64,000 nt of DNA from a virus. Position numbers and translations under genes: made by a program. The notes beneath the pieces were generated by a model that ran no database searches, was not told the origin of the DNA, and saw only the letters and a program-made list of their open reading frames with translations. The DNA is taken from positions 1 through 64,000 of IMG/VR virus record IMGVR_UViG_3300037258_001195; one strand, given 5' to 3'. Below, one piece after another: positions 16,036-24,762 of the stretch. Within the stretch, counting starts at the first letter, position 1, and each line of letters starts with the position of its first letter.

Positions 16036-17247
16036 CTACCGCATCGCCGGCCGGATCGGGTTCGCATGCGCCGCCTTGATCAGCGCCAGCGTCCGTTCCT
16101 CGTCGCTCATCCGTGACAGCGCCGTGACGACATCGTCGCCGTACCCGCCGCCGTCCCCGCGCTTCGAGATCCCGGCATGCCCGCGCCCAGCGGTCAGCGG
16201 CGGTAAGGGGGTCGCGGCAATGTCCTCGACCCGCTTCGCCAGCGCGTCGAGCCGCGGCACGATCTCACCCGCCAGCGCCTTCATCAGCTCGCCCGGCCGC
16301 ACGCCTTTCGCGCCGTCGTCACGCGCAGGCCCTTCGCCCCCGTCACCGCTCATCCCGCGGAGAAACCCGCACAACCATTCGAGATCTCCGATGATCTGCC
16401 CGATCCGCGTCACCTCGCCGCCGCCGTCCTTGCGCACCCCGGCACCCGCGGCCTTGCCGCCGACGCCATCCCCCGGCGGCCCCGCCGGGTCGATCTTGTC
16501 CTGCCACGCGGCGACGATCCGTGCCTTGATATGCGCGAGCTGCGCCTCGGTATAGCGATCGGTATTGTCGGGCTGGTGTATATAAGCCCAAGCGGCGCGG
16601 ACATGCCCTTCGGTGTTGAGCGGATACCGCTTCTCGCCGTCCGGCCGATACCCGGGATCGGCGAAATCGCCGTCCGCCTCGGCGGCGCCGTCATCGCCTC
16701 CGCCGCGCTTCTCGACGCAGCGCATCGCCTCGGCCTTTATCAGGTGACGATGCGCGGCGACGCCGCAATGCCAGATCTGCACGGGCGGGTTGGCACCCGC
16801 GGCCGCTTCGGCCATGTGTTGTCCTCCTTCGGCTTTCCAGCAATCGAACACCGCCTCGGGGTTGGCCGGGCGGTCGACCAGGCTGATCTCGGTGAGCTTG
16901 AGCCCGGTGATGACGGATCGGTCGGCCGGGTCGCGTTGCGTCACCCGCCCGCCGATCGAGTACCCTTTATAGACGCCGCCCGTCACCTTCTCCCAGGCGC
17001 GCGGGTCGATGATGCGGGCGCCGACATAAAGCCCCTTGTCGTCGACCCCCGCCTCCTCGGCGACACCGACCGCCGACAATTGATGCATCTCGCGGATATT
17101 CGCGAACCGCATGTAATCGTCGAGCGCCGCCGCCAGCGCATCGCGAGTAATCGTCTCGCCCTGGTCATCCTCGGCCGCGGTCGAGGCATAACCCCAAACC
17201 ATATGCTGTGCCGCCTCGACCTTTGCGAGCGGAGCGTAAAAGCGCAT
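16036..17247 (-). CDS. prohead protease with C-terminal scaffold-like extension
   Basis: A 403-residue protein. Residues 1-135 match the phage prohead serine protease (XkdF-like) type: VWGYAS, GETITRDAL, NIREMHQ, KGYSIGGRV and ISLVDRPANPEA, all shared with module B. Residues 205-255 contain RYPLNTEGHVRAAWAYIHQ, a DUF6582-like helical piece found behind such proteases. The remainder is charged and partly coiled, suitable for a scaffold cleaved during capsid maturation. A terminator and a REP-like hairpin follow it. Confidence 0.82.
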   Translation of the reverse strand: MRFYAPLAKVEAAQHMVWGYASTAAEDDQGETITRDALAAALDDYMRFANIREMHQLSAVGVAEEAGVDDKGLYVGARIIDPRAWEKVTGGVYKGYSIGGRVTQRDPADRSVITGLKLTEISLVDRPANPEAVFDCWKAEGGQHMAEAAAGANPPVQIWHCGVAAHRHLIKAEAMRCVEKRGGGDDGAAEADGDFADPGYRPDGEKRYPLNTEGHVRAAWAYIHQPDNTDRYTEAQLAHIKARIVAAWQDKIDPAGPPGDGVGGKAAGAGVRKDGGGEVTRIGQIIGDLEWLCGFLRGMSGDGGEGPARDDGAKGVRPGELMKALAGEIVPRLDALAKRVEDIAATPLPPLTAGRGHAGISKRGDGGGYGDDVVTALSRMSDEERTLALIKAAHANPIRPAMR

Positions 17248-17326
17248 TGCGCATCACCGTCTGGTTACAGGTGGGAGTCATTGTCGGTGCGGGCGGAACC
17301 CACTGATCGGCTTGACGGAGCCAGCA

Positions 17327-17366
17327 GCGCCTCGGCAAAGGCCTGGTATTTCGATCCGCCCGGCGC
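17327..17366. repeat. 40-bp copy of internal portal sequence (copy 2)
   Basis: This block differs at one base from 18700-18739 inside the portal gene. On the minus strand it encodes GGSKYQAFAEA, the same residues as in the portal, but here it lies outside any intact gene, between the TPR gene and the protease. It is a relic of a duplication that carried part of the portal past the TPR gene. Confidence 0.9.
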
Positions 17367-17398
17367 AGGCGCCCCCGCCTGCCGATCCGGCCCCGGGC

Positions 17399-17911
17399 CT
17401 AGCGGTTGCCCTGCGCCGCGGTCGCACGACGGCGTAGTTCCTTCGCAACCTCACTTTTAGTGCCTGCCGGCGCGCCGAGGAGGCCTGGTGTCCAGTGGTC
17501 GTTGGGAAGCGTGTCACAATCGGCCAACGCGGCCGCCTCATTGCCCAGCCGGTAATGGCAGTCGGCGCGAAACAACGGACCGAAGCCGCCCTGCCATTGC
17601 GCCGGGTCCAGGCGTTCACAGTGGTCATACGCCTCAATGGCTTCTTGGTAGCGACCCAGGTCCTGAAGGAGACGGCCTCGCGCTTCGTACGGGGCAGGAC
17701 GATCCTCAAGCTCTAGCGATTTCTCGAGGTCGGCCAAAGCCAGTTCGGGCTGGCCCACCTCGGACCATGCCTGGTGCCGGACAAAATATGCTCCGGCATC
17801 TCGCGGACGCTGCTTAACGAACTCGTTGGTCAGAGTCAGAAACTTCTGCGGCTCGGTCCGCAATAGGTAAAACTGACGATCAATGTCGTCATGGGTAATT
17901 TCATCCGCCAT
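17399..17911 (-). CDS. TPR-repeat protein inserted between portal and protease
   Basis: A 170-residue protein made mostly of tetratricopeptide-type helical pairs: AYFVRHQAWSEVGQPELAL, ALADLEKSLEL and YEARGRLLQDLGRYQEAIEAYDHCERLDP. No signal or catalytic domain is visible. The ATG at 17911 (MADEITHDD) gives a clean start; longer in-frame readings upstream have poor coding character. It is placed where module B carries a TPR-glycosyltransferase. TPRs mediate protein contacts; partner unknown. Confidence 0.7.
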   Translation of the reverse strand: MADEITHDDIDRQFYLLRTEPQKFLTLTNEFVKQRPRDAGAYFVRHQAWSEVGQPELALADLEKSLELEDRPAPYEARGRLLQDLGRYQEAIEAYDHCERLDPAQWQGGFGPLFRADCHYRLGNEAAALADCDTLPNDHWTPGLLGAPAGTKSEVAKELRRRATAAQGNR

Positions 17912-18109
17912 AGCGACTGCCTGCCTCGGTTGCTGCATTAGACCTCGTTGCCGCCGCACCGTTCGGAGACCTGTCCCAGAAGGCAGCTCAGCATATCCTT
18001 CCCGGGTCCAGAATACCCAGGGCGGAACTTTCCTCATCTCTCATTCTGCTGCAATATTAGTACGCGAATGCCCACTCTCCGGCGCAGTCCGGGTGGTCTG
18101 GAAACGGGT

Positions 18110-19627
18110 TTACCGGCAGGGATGGTGGCCGCCCTGTTCCGGTCGTCCATTCCCCCCTTGAGAATTGCCAGCGGAAACCCGCGGCTCGTCCGGGTTGTAT
18201 TTGCGCATTGAAACCGAGCCCGATCGCCGTTCCGAAGCGTGGCGTTCGCAAGCCTGCCTGGATGTACCTGTCGCGAGCCGTGCCAACACTTCTGGCGCGG
18301 AACCAGCACCGCCAAGCGCCACCGCCCCCTGCGTCCCGTACACCATCGGCCGCTCGCCGCCCGGCACCGGGTCGAGCCCCAAGAGGTCCCGCGCCTCGTT
18401 GATCGCGTAGATGCCGCTGCGGACATAGGTGTCGATGATCTTGGCTTCTTGCGCCGCGTCGGCCGGCCGTCCCTCCGCCCACACGAATTCCAACTCCGGC
18501 TCGCCCAGCCGATCCTGGATCACGTGGTCGGCGAGCCGCTTGACCCACCCCATCAGCGGAGCCATGCCCTCGTCGAGCGCGGCCTGCTGCGAGGTTTCGG
18601 CGGTCGCGCGGTTGATCTGCTTTGTAAACGCGGTCGGCGGCAGCGAAAACGCGAAGCACACGATCCGCGCCAGCCACTCGTCAAACTCGTCCTTGTACGG
18701 CGCCTCGGCAAAGGCCTGGTATTTCGACCCGCCCGGCGCCCACACAAGCCGCGTCCGCGACGCCGTGTTGCCGGCGAGCACGCTGTCGAACCATTCCTGG
18801 AACTGCCGGATTTGCTCGGCATTCCACCCATCCGGCGCGCTCAGCAGCCCCGGCGGAACATTCCCCTCGGTGAAATGCTGGAGCTGCATGACCTGGCGCC
18901 GCAGCGCGATGTTGACGGTCATGATGATCTGTTCGACCGGCCCGAACCCATAGGCCTTATGCGGCCGCGGGTTGCGCGGGAGGTAGAGCAGGTCGTCGCC
19001 GGTCAGCAATTTCCACGGCCGCCCGCGGATCACCTGCTCGAAACCCGGCGCCGGCGGACGCGGCCGCCGCCCGGTATCGTCGATCAACAGCTTGATCGTC
19101 GCCCCATCCACCGCGTCGAGCCCGATCAGCTCGCCGGCCCGGTTGCGCCGCATCTCCAGCGCCGGCGCGTCGAGCACCAGCAAGTCTTCGAGCACCTCGC
19201 GCAGCCAGGTCGCGAACGGCCGCTCGCCATCCGGCCGCCGCCAGAACCCTGCGACCTTCGCCACCCGGCCCGGATCGACCCGCGCGCCCCTCACCCCCTT
19301 GATCTTCCAGCCGAGCTTTTCGATCTGGTCCTTGCGCGTCTCGATCGCGAGCCGCGTGATGTCGTGCCCGTCGGCGAGCGCCCGCAATTCCGCGAACGAC
19401 ACCGCCTCATAGGCGCGCGGCGTATAGATCGTGTTGGCGCCGACCGGAAAGTCCCAGACCCGGAGCGCCTCCTCGTCGATCGGCGCCAGCGGATAGCCCG
19501 GCGAGAAAATCCCTAGATCGGGCTGGAACACGTCCCGGAACTGTGCTTCGAGCCCCTGCTGCCCCCAGGTATAGGATGGGGTGAGGCCCGGGGTCAGTGC
19601 TGTGCGCTTACCACCTTGAGGGGGCAT
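18110..19627 (-). CDS. portal protein
   Basis: A 505-residue portal protein of the HK97/GTA type. Core features shared with module B are VWDFPVGANTIYTPR, the LDAVDGATIKLLIDDTGRRP segment, YGFGPVEQIIMTVN and the PPTAFTKQINRATAE stretch. The ATG at 19627 overlaps the stop of the fibre gene (TGATG). The C-terminus after about residue 430 is basic, disordered and unlike module B, consistent with disturbance by the duplication seen at 17327-17366. It forms the ring through which DNA is packaged. Confidence 0.85.
   Translation of the reverse strand: MPPQGGKRTALTPGLTPSYTWGQQGLEAQFRDVFQPDLGIFSPGYPLAPIDEEALRVWDFPVGANTIYTPRAYEAVSFAELRALADGHDITRLAIETRKDQIEKLGWKIKGVRGARVDPGRVAKVAGFWRRPDGERPFATWLREVLEDLLVLDAPALEMRRNRAGELIGLDAVDGATIKLLIDDTGRRPRPPAPGFEQVIRGRPWKLLTGDDLLYLPRNPRPHKAYGFGPVEQIIMTVNIALRRQVMQLQHFTEGNVPPGLLSAPDGWNAEQIRQFQEWFDSVLAGNTASRTRLVWAPGGSKYQAFAEAPYKDEFDEWLARIVCFAFSLPPTAFTKQINRATAETSQQAALDEGMAPLMGWVKRLADHVIQDRLGEPELEFVWAEGRPADAAQEAKIIDTYVRSGIYAINEARDLLGLDPVPGGERPMVYGTQGAVALGGAGSAPEVLARLATGTSRQACERHASERRSGSVSMRKYNPDEPRVSAGNSQGGNGRPEQGGHHPCR
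18700..18739. repeat. 40-bp repeat inside the portal gene (copy 1)
   Basis: The in-gene member of a direct repeat pair with 17327-17366 (39 of 40 bases identical, spacing about 1.37 kb). It encodes GGSKYQAFAEA of the portal protein. The interval between the copies holds the 3' part of the portal and the TPR gene. Confidence 0.9.
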
Positions 19628-22197
19628 CAGAAGCTGCTCCATGCCGCCCGCTTCCAACTATTAGGAGCGGTGCAGGCGTAAAGAAAGTTGCTGTCGAACT
19701 CGAGCTGCCCGGTCTGGCACGCCGCCGAACTCGTCGACGGCGTGCCGCCCGCCGGAAACATCCCGTTCGCCGACGCAGTCGCCGGCGTCACCGCTGTGAC
19801 CCGGAAATTCGCGCCATCGAAGGTCAGCCGCACATACTCGTAATTCTGCCCGTACAACGTCAGCGCGCTTTGAGCTCCACGCGAGCCGGGAACCAAGATT
19901 TGTCCGCCGCCGCTGCCGTTCACCTGCACGGTCAGGGTCTTGCCGTTATCGGTGACGAACCCCATCGACCACCCCGCGGCGATCGCGCTCGTCGCCGGCA
20001 GCGTGACGGTCAGGCTGGAGATCGGCGTGTTGTAGTCCGACATCACCGTCCCGCAATCGGCGAGCGCGGCGGCATAGGTGCTGACCGACGGGAACACCCA
20101 TCTTTCAAGGCACGTCCCGCCGGAGACGCCGATCGAGGCTGCCGTCACCGGCGTCACTTGCATGACCCGGAAATTCGACCCGTCGAACTGCAGCACTGCC
20201 TCCTCGTAATCCCCCGCAGCCAGCATCAGCGACGTCGCGCTGCCGCCGCTGCCGGGATAGACGATCTTGCCGCCATTGGTCGGATTGACCTGAAAATTGG
20301 CGGTCTTGCCGTTGTCATTGACGATCGCGATCGTCCAACCGGGGTTGATCGCACCCGTCTCCGGCAAGGTGACGCTCAGATACCCCAGCGGGCTGTTGAA
20401 GGCCGATATCGCCGTGCCATTATCGGCGACCGTCGTCGCATAGGCGCTGACCGACGGAAAACTCCACCGATCGATCCCGCCGGTCCCGGCCAGGCCGAGC
20501 TGCTGCGCCGTCGCCGGTGTCATCTGCTCGACCCGGAAATTGGCGCCGCCATCATATTGCAAGGTCACGTATTCGTACTGGTCACCGGCCAGCGTCAGCG
20601 ACGTCCGCGCCGCCGCGTTGACCTGCGGGTACAGGATATGTCCGCCATTCGTGTCGTTGACGTTGACCGTCAGGCCCTTGCCCTGGTCGGTCGCAAACCC
20701 CATTGACCACCCCGACGGCAGCGAGGTCGTCGGCGGCAAGGTCACGCTCAGCCCCGCGCTGGTGTTATAGCTCGACACCACATTCCCGTTATCGCCGAGC
20801 CGCGCCGCATACCCGCTCGTCGATGGAAACAGCCAGTTCCCCGGCCAGTCCCGGCTTTCGAGCCCATTCGTCGCCAGCGTATTGCGGGTCCCGAACACGA
20901 CCCGGAAATTATTCCCGTCCGACTCAAGCTGCATATACTCGTAATCCCCCGGCCCCAGCGTCACCGCGCTCAGCGACTTGCCGCCGGCGAGGATCGCTCC
21001 ACTCGGCGCCGTGATCGTCATCCCCTTGCCGTTATCGGTAGCGAACCCCATCCACCATCCGGCCCCGACCGCGCTCGGCGACGGCAAATTCACCGCCAGC
21101 GTCCCGCCGGTCGCGTTGTAGGACGACACCGCGGTGCCGCTATCGACCGCCGACGCGGTAAAGCTCGCCGCCGTCGGAAACTGCCACTGCGCCCAGTTGC
21201 CTGTGCCATTCACCTCGATCCCGGCCGACTGCCCGGCCCGGTTGACGACCGCGCCGCCGTAATTCGGGTTCATCAAGAGGTTGTGCGTGCTCGCCGTCGC
21301 GTTGACCGCGGTGACGCAATCGAAATACGGCGACACGAAGCTGTTCTGCCCGTCATGGGCAAAGCTGATGCCGAGGCAGATCGGCGACGCCTCCATGTCA
21401 AAGGCGAAGATCGTGTTCGAAAAATCGTATCCGTTTTCCAAGAGCAGCGCCGTCCCCCCGGTCCCATTGGCCGAACCGGCCCCCGAGATCCGCGAAAACT
21501 GCACCTGTTCGAGCGCCATCCCGGCGGCACCGCCCGCCGTGTCGGCGACCGCGAATATATCGCTGTCCAACACGTAATTGAGCTGCAACGCCCCCGCTCC
21601 AGCCGCCGTGCTCGCGTTGTTGACGATCAGGTGATCGAGCCGGATCGAGTTATGCGCGTCGGAGAAATCGGTCTTGCCCACCCTCACCGCATAACCCGGC
21701 GTGTCGGCATTGACGAACAGCGTCCCCTCCTGCCGGAAATAAAAGCACCCGGTCGGACTGAGACTCGTCCCGCCCGAGCACTCAACCTGCAACACCGGCC
21801 CCGATCCAACCGACCGCCCGTCGATCGTCGCCCCTTCGGACAACAGCCGAAACCCGTTCCCGGGCTGCGCGGCATAGTCGATCGTGACCTCGCTCGTCAC
21901 CTTGTAAGTCCCGGCCGGCACATGCACCGGCCAGTTGTGAGTGACTGCCGTCTCGATCGTCGCCTGGATCGCCGCCGTATCGTCGTGGCTGTCGTCACCG
22001 AGAGCTCCGTTGCAGCGCACGTCGATCCACGGCCGCCCCGAGCACATCAGCACGTCGCCGTTCATCGTCGCCGTGCCGCTCGTCGCCAATGTCGAGAAGT
22101 TCCCCGGCGATTGCGCGAGCGCGCCCCAGCCGGACGCGACGCACGCCGCAAACGCGGCCGGCGCGATCGCCCGATCGACCCACCGCATCGCCGCCAT
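19627..22197 (-). CDS. exported beta-helix fibre/spike-like protein with four C-terminal repeats
   Basis: An 856-residue protein. It begins with a probable Sec signal (hydrophobic AIAPAAFAACVASGWGALAQ). Residues about 55-320 show a pectate-lyase-like right-handed beta-helix opening (WIDVRCNGALGDDSHDDTAAI, VHVPAGTYKV). From about residue 340 four repeats of about 115 residues follow, each with FPS-type start, SYN, GWSMGFATDNGK and a Y-x-x-L-x-DG-x-NFRV end. It lies between TerL and portal, an unusual place for a spike gene. Beta-helix spikes bind or cut glycans; no catalytic residues could be assigned. Confidence 0.7.
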   Translation of the reverse strand: MAAMRWVDRAIAPAAFAACVASGWGALAQSPGNFSTLATSGTATMNGDVLMCSGRPWIDVRCNGALGDDSHDDTAAIQATIETAVTHNWPVHVPAGTYKVTSEVTIDYAAQPGNGFRLLSEGATIDGRSVGSGPVLQVECSGGTSLSPTGCFYFRQEGTLFVNADTPGYAVRVGKTDFSDAHNSIRLDHLIVNNASTAAGAGALQLNYVLDSDIFAVADTAGGAAGMALEQVQFSRISGAGSANGTGGTALLLENGYDFSNTIFAFDMEASPICLGISFAHDGQNSFVSPYFDCVTAVNATASTHNLLMNPNYGGAVVNRAGQSAGIEVNGTGNWAQWQFPTAASFTASAVDSGTAVSSYNATGGTLAVNLPSPSAVGAGWWMGFATDNGKGMTITAPSGAILAGGKSLSAVTLGPGDYEYMQLESDGNNFRVVFGTRNTLATNGLESRDWPGNWLFPSTSGYAARLGDNGNVVSSYNTSAGLSVTLPPTTSLPSGWSMGFATDQGKGLTVNVNDTNGGHILYPQVNAAARTSLTLAGDQYEYVTLQYDGGANFRVEQMTPATAQQLGLAGTGGIDRWSFPSVSAYATTVADNGTAISAFNSPLGYLSVTLPETGAINPGWTIAIVNDNGKTANFQVNPTNGGKIVYPGSGGSATSLMLAAGDYEEAVLQFDGSNFRVMQVTPVTAASIGVSGGTCLERWVFPSVSTYAAALADCGTVMSDYNTPISSLTVTLPATSAIAAGWSMGFVTDNGKTLTVQVNGSGGGQILVPGSRGAQSALTLYGQNYEYVRLTFDGANFRVTAVTPATASANGMFPAGGTPSTSSAACQTGQLEFDSNFLYACTAPNSWKRAAWSSF

Positions 22198-22202
22198 TTC
22201 CG

Positions 22203-22646
22203 TCACCATCGCCGCGCGGCAAAGGCCTGGCCGGTCGTCGCCCCGAAGAGGCTCACCGCCCCGGCCGGCTTATACCCCGACGGTGTCGCGAAAATCCCGC
22301 CGTTGGCCAAAACCTGGATGCTCGCGCCATCCGCCGCCGCGGTGCCGGCATCCGACACCCACAGCACCGCGGAGGAATTATTCTGCACGAGGAACCCGTT
22401 CGCCGGCGCGATCCCGCCGAAGAGGGTCTGCGCGCTGCCCCCGGTCGCGACCGTGCCGCTGCCGTCGCTCGCCGCCGCGCCGGCCACGTTGATCACCGGC
22501 AGCGGGGTCGCCGGCCCCACCGGCATCGCCACGCCCTGCGCGTTGGTCGAGGCCGGCGCGTGCACCGGCACCAGATTCCCGTTCCCGTCCACCGCGGTCG
22601 ACAGCGGCTGCACGGTCGTATTCGCGTCCTTCACCAAAAGCGTCAT
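22203..22646 (-). CDS. phage virion-associated protein of unknown role
   Basis: A 147-residue protein that begins MTLLVKDANTTVQPLS and ends GAVSLFGATTGQAFAARRW, a pattern common to phage proteins encoded near the portal. The middle (FLVQNNSSAVLWVSDAGTA) suggests a beta-sandwich, possibly a decoration or head-surface protein. Its start overlaps the TerL stop. No counterpart is obvious in module B. Confidence 0.6.
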   Translation of the reverse strand: MTLLVKDANTTVQPLSTAVDGNGNLVPVHAPASTNAQGVAMPVGPATPLPVINVAGAAASDGSGTVATGGSAQTLFGGIAPANGFLVQNNSSAVLWVSDAGTAAADGASIQVLANGGIFATPSGYKPAGAVSLFGATTGQAFAARRW

Positions 22647-23950
22647 GACTTGTCACCTCCGCTCGCCGCGTCTCGGCGATAGAGTTCGAAAATTCCGGCG
22701 CCGCTCATCGGCGACACCAAAAGCTCGCTGAGGCCCCACACCAGCGCATCGACCCGGTCGGGCGAGTACCCGGCCGCGTGGCGGTCGAAATCGCTGGTGA
22801 AGGCGCACATCTGGTCTTCGAGCAGCGGGAACGCGCCGACATGATGCACCCGCCCCTGCTCGTAGAGCGCCGCGACCGGCTCGGCCCGCGCGACCTTGCC
22901 GCGCGCCGCCCGCACCGCGGTAAAGGCGACGTTCGGGTCGACGACGCGCAAGGTCGCCTCGACCATCTCGCCGCCATTGTTCACCTCGGCGACGATCCGG
23001 TCCGCGCCATGCGTCCGCCACGCCGTCAGCGCGACTTTCGCCCATTCCGGCGGCGCATAACGGCCCGACAGATCGCCAAGCACATAGCCGTGCTCGCGCC
23101 CGTCCGGCCCCGCCGCCTTGCCGACAATGACGATCCCGGTCTCGTCCGATGCGCCGCCGCTCGTCGCGGCCGGGTCGATCGCGATGACGAGCCGATCGAG
23201 ATCGGGCTCGATGCCGATCCGCGCCGCCTCGATCATCGCATGGTTCCAGAGCGCCCCCGGCACGTCCTCGAGCAATTCGGCATCGAGCTCCTGCCGCCCC
23301 AGGCGCGTGCCCTCATACCGGCGCACGATCGCGTCGATAAAGGCCGCCGCCAAATTCGCGCGGTTCTCCCGCGTTTTACCGCGCGTCACCGCTACGGTCG
23401 GGTCGACGACGAGCGCCCTGACCAGCCTTGTCGGGCGGGGCGTCGTCGTCACCACCACGCGCGGATCATCGCCAAGCCTGAGACCGAACATCAGCATGTC
23501 CCACGCTTCCGGATACCGCCACGCCGCCAGCTCGTCGCACCAGGCCAGATCGTGCTGCGGCCCCCGAAGCCGCTGCGGCTCATCCGCCGAAAAAATCGTC
23601 GCGATCGCCCCGTTCGACCAGGTCAGTCGCCGTTTCGAGGGCTCATAGACCGGCCGGTCCTTGCGCGGCGACACCGCCAAGACCCCGCTTTCTCCCTCGA
23701 TCATCACATCGCGCGCATCGGCCGCGGTCGGTGCGACAAGGGCGACCCGCCGCGCCTTGCCCGCCGCGACCCGCGCCCGCACGAACTCGGCGCCGGTGCG
23801 CGTCTTGCCAAATCCGCGCCCGGCCAACAGCAGCCACACCCGCCAGTCGCCCGGCGGCGGCCCTTGCTCGTCGCGCCTCCAGAATTTCCAGTCAGTTACC
23901 AGCGCCTGTCTTTCCGCCAGCGTCATTTGCCGCAGCAGCCGCGTCCTCAT
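22643..23950 (-). CDS. large terminase subunit, module A
   Basis: A terminase large subunit of about 435 residues (start uncertain: ATG at 23950 or 23926). The ATPase domain has WLLLAGRGFGKTRTGAEF as Walker A, a Walker B around DLAWCDELAAW, and VVTTTPRPT as coupling motif. The nuclease domain has VIAIDPAA, IVAEVNNGG and DRVDALVWGLSEL with acidic metal ligands. It belongs to the GTA/Terminase_6 type. The beginning overlaps the small terminase gene. It drives DNA into the procapsid and cuts it. Confidence 0.9.
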   Translation of the reverse strand: MRTRLLRQMTLAERQALVTDWKFWRRDEQGPPPGDWRVWLLLAGRGFGKTRTGAEFVRARVAAGKARRVALVAPTAADARDVMIEGESGVLAVSPRKDRPVYEPSKRRLTWSNGAIATIFSADEPQRLRGPQHDLAWCDELAAWRYPEAWDMLMFGLRLGDDPRVVVTTTPRPTRLVRALVVDPTVAVTRGKTRENRANLAAAFIDAIVRRYEGTRLGRQELDAELLEDVPGALWNHAMIEAARIGIEPDLDRLVIAIDPAATSGGASDETGIVIVGKAAGPDGREHGYVLGDLSGRYAPPEWAKVALTAWRTHGADRIVAEVNNGGEMVEATLRVVDPNVAFTAVRAARGKVARAEPVAALYEQGRVHHVGAFPLLEDQMCAFTSDFDRHAAGYSPDRVDALVWGLSELLVSPMSGAGIFELYRRDAASGGDKS

Positions 23951-24299
23951 CCAGCTGGGCAGCGAGGCGAGCCAGACGGCGTTCAATTTCCTCAAGCGGG
24001 TCCTCGCCGGGATCGGGCTCCGGCTCGTCCTCGTGACGCCGCGGTGCCAGGGGAAAGAGGCCGAAATGCCGGGCCAGCGCATCGAGCGCGGCCTTTTTGT
24101 CATAGAGCTTCACGCGCACCCCGCCCTCGCCGCTTCCGGTCCTGCTGATCTCCGAGATCGCCGCGCGTTCGCTTTCGGACATCTCGGCGAGCGGCTTGAG
24201 CTGCAGCCGGCCCGTGGCGTCCCAGGTCACGATATGGGTGATATCGGCAAGGGCGATGCGCGCATATTCGTTGAATGCCCGCGGGGCATGGTATGCCAA
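23892..24299 (-). CDS. small terminase subunit, module A (C-terminal type, N-terminus short)
   Basis: A 135-residue protein whose core (EYARIALADITHIVTWD, LYDKKAALDALARHFGLF) is the C-terminal part of Terminase_2 family small subunits, followed by an acidic coiled tail. The usual N-terminal helix-turn-helix DNA-binding domain is absent. The start used is TTG at 24299; the frame stays open about 15 codons further upstream to a TGA with no ATG. A short ATG frame with a ribosome site (24304-24342, 12 codons) ends just before, so a frameshifted or truncated N-terminus is possible. Confidence 0.7.
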   Translation of the reverse strand: MAYHAPRAFNEYARIALADITHIVTWDATGRLQLKPLAEMSESERAAISEISRTGSGEGGVRVKLYDKKAALDALARHFGLFPLAPRRHEDEPEPDPGEDPLEEIERRLARLAAQLDEDAAAAANDAGGKTGAGN

Positions 24300-24352
24300 T
24301 GGCTTATGAATCGTTTTCCGTCGACTTTCCGTCGTGGTTCATCCGCACCCTT

Positions 24353-24526
24353 CTACCGGCCCCGCGCCTGTCGCACGATGTTCGCCCCGCGTTCACGGTA
24401 TCTTGGATGCGTGGCTCTCTGCATGGCGACGAGTGGAGCGCGCATTTTCGCACCGCCGGATATAACCAGCATGTGCGGCTTATCGGGTTCGACCGGCGTT
24501 CTGGGAACTGGGATAGAAGGGCCCAA
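24353..24526 (-). CDS. possible small basic protein upstream of small terminase
   Basis: A 57-codon frame starting at TTG and ending in TAG, with a plausible sequence (EPDKPHMLVISGGAKMRAPL then a basic helix ending IVRQARGR). It fills the space between the tRNA terminator and the small terminase. No family is recognised. Start codon and expression are uncertain; the region may instead be promoter or packaging-site DNA. Confidence 0.3.
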   Translation of the reverse strand: MGPSIPVPRTPVEPDKPHMLVISGGAKMRAPLVAMQRATHPRYRERGANIVRQARGR

Positions 24527-24531
24527 ACATG

Positions 24532-24566
24532 AAAAAGCCGGCCCCAGGGATTACCTGAGACCGGCT
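24532..24566 (-). terminator. strong rho-independent terminator after tRNA-Gly
   Basis: On the minus strand a 13-bp stem (AGCCGG then CTCAGG-type pairing, two wobble pairs) with a short loop is followed by five T. It lies 42 bases downstream of the tRNA-Gly CCA end and before the module A packaging genes. It should end transcription arriving from the tRNA and perhaps from module B. Confidence 0.85.
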
Positions 24567-24608
24567 CTACAATGCCGATCCCGTAGTGGGAGAGCGGCTA
24601 ACGGAGAT

Positions 24609-24683
24609 TGGAGCGTCTGGTCGGATTCGAACCGATCATCATGAGTTTGGAAGACTCAGGCCCTACCTTTGGACGACAGACGC
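24609..24683 (-). tRNA. tRNA-Gly (UCC)
   Basis: A 75-base tRNA with encoded CCA. The acceptor stem GCGTCTG/CAGACGC pairs fully; the anticodon arm TGAGT-CTTCCAA-ACTCA places TCC in the anticodon; the D stem pairs and the T arm has a single mismatch at its base. Discriminator base is T, as expected for glycine. It is the only clearly functional RNA gene and sits at the boundary between the two modules. Confidence 0.92.
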
Positions 24684-24762
24684 GGAACGACAAGATATGT
24701 TAGGAACATAGCATGAATCGCGCGCCATCACCATCGAAGACGGCCCGACCGCGACCCAGCGA

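Noticed and set aside
21283-22731. 482-codon plus-strand frame opposite the beta-helix gene
   Set aside because: Low-complexity basic translation; the minus frame has signal, beta-helix and repeat structure.
8168-24299. Module A as a classical gene transfer agent cluster
   Set aside because: Gene order and gp12-gp14 families fit, but endolysin, holin, fibres, lipoproteins and a complete tip set are more phage-like; the truncated small terminase keeps a GTA-like state possible, so it is reported only as a finding.
24275-24532. 85-codon plus-strand frame upstream of small terminase
   Set aside because: Runs against all other genes, crosses a terminator edge and has no ribosome site; more likely the shadow of promoter or small minus-strand sequence.
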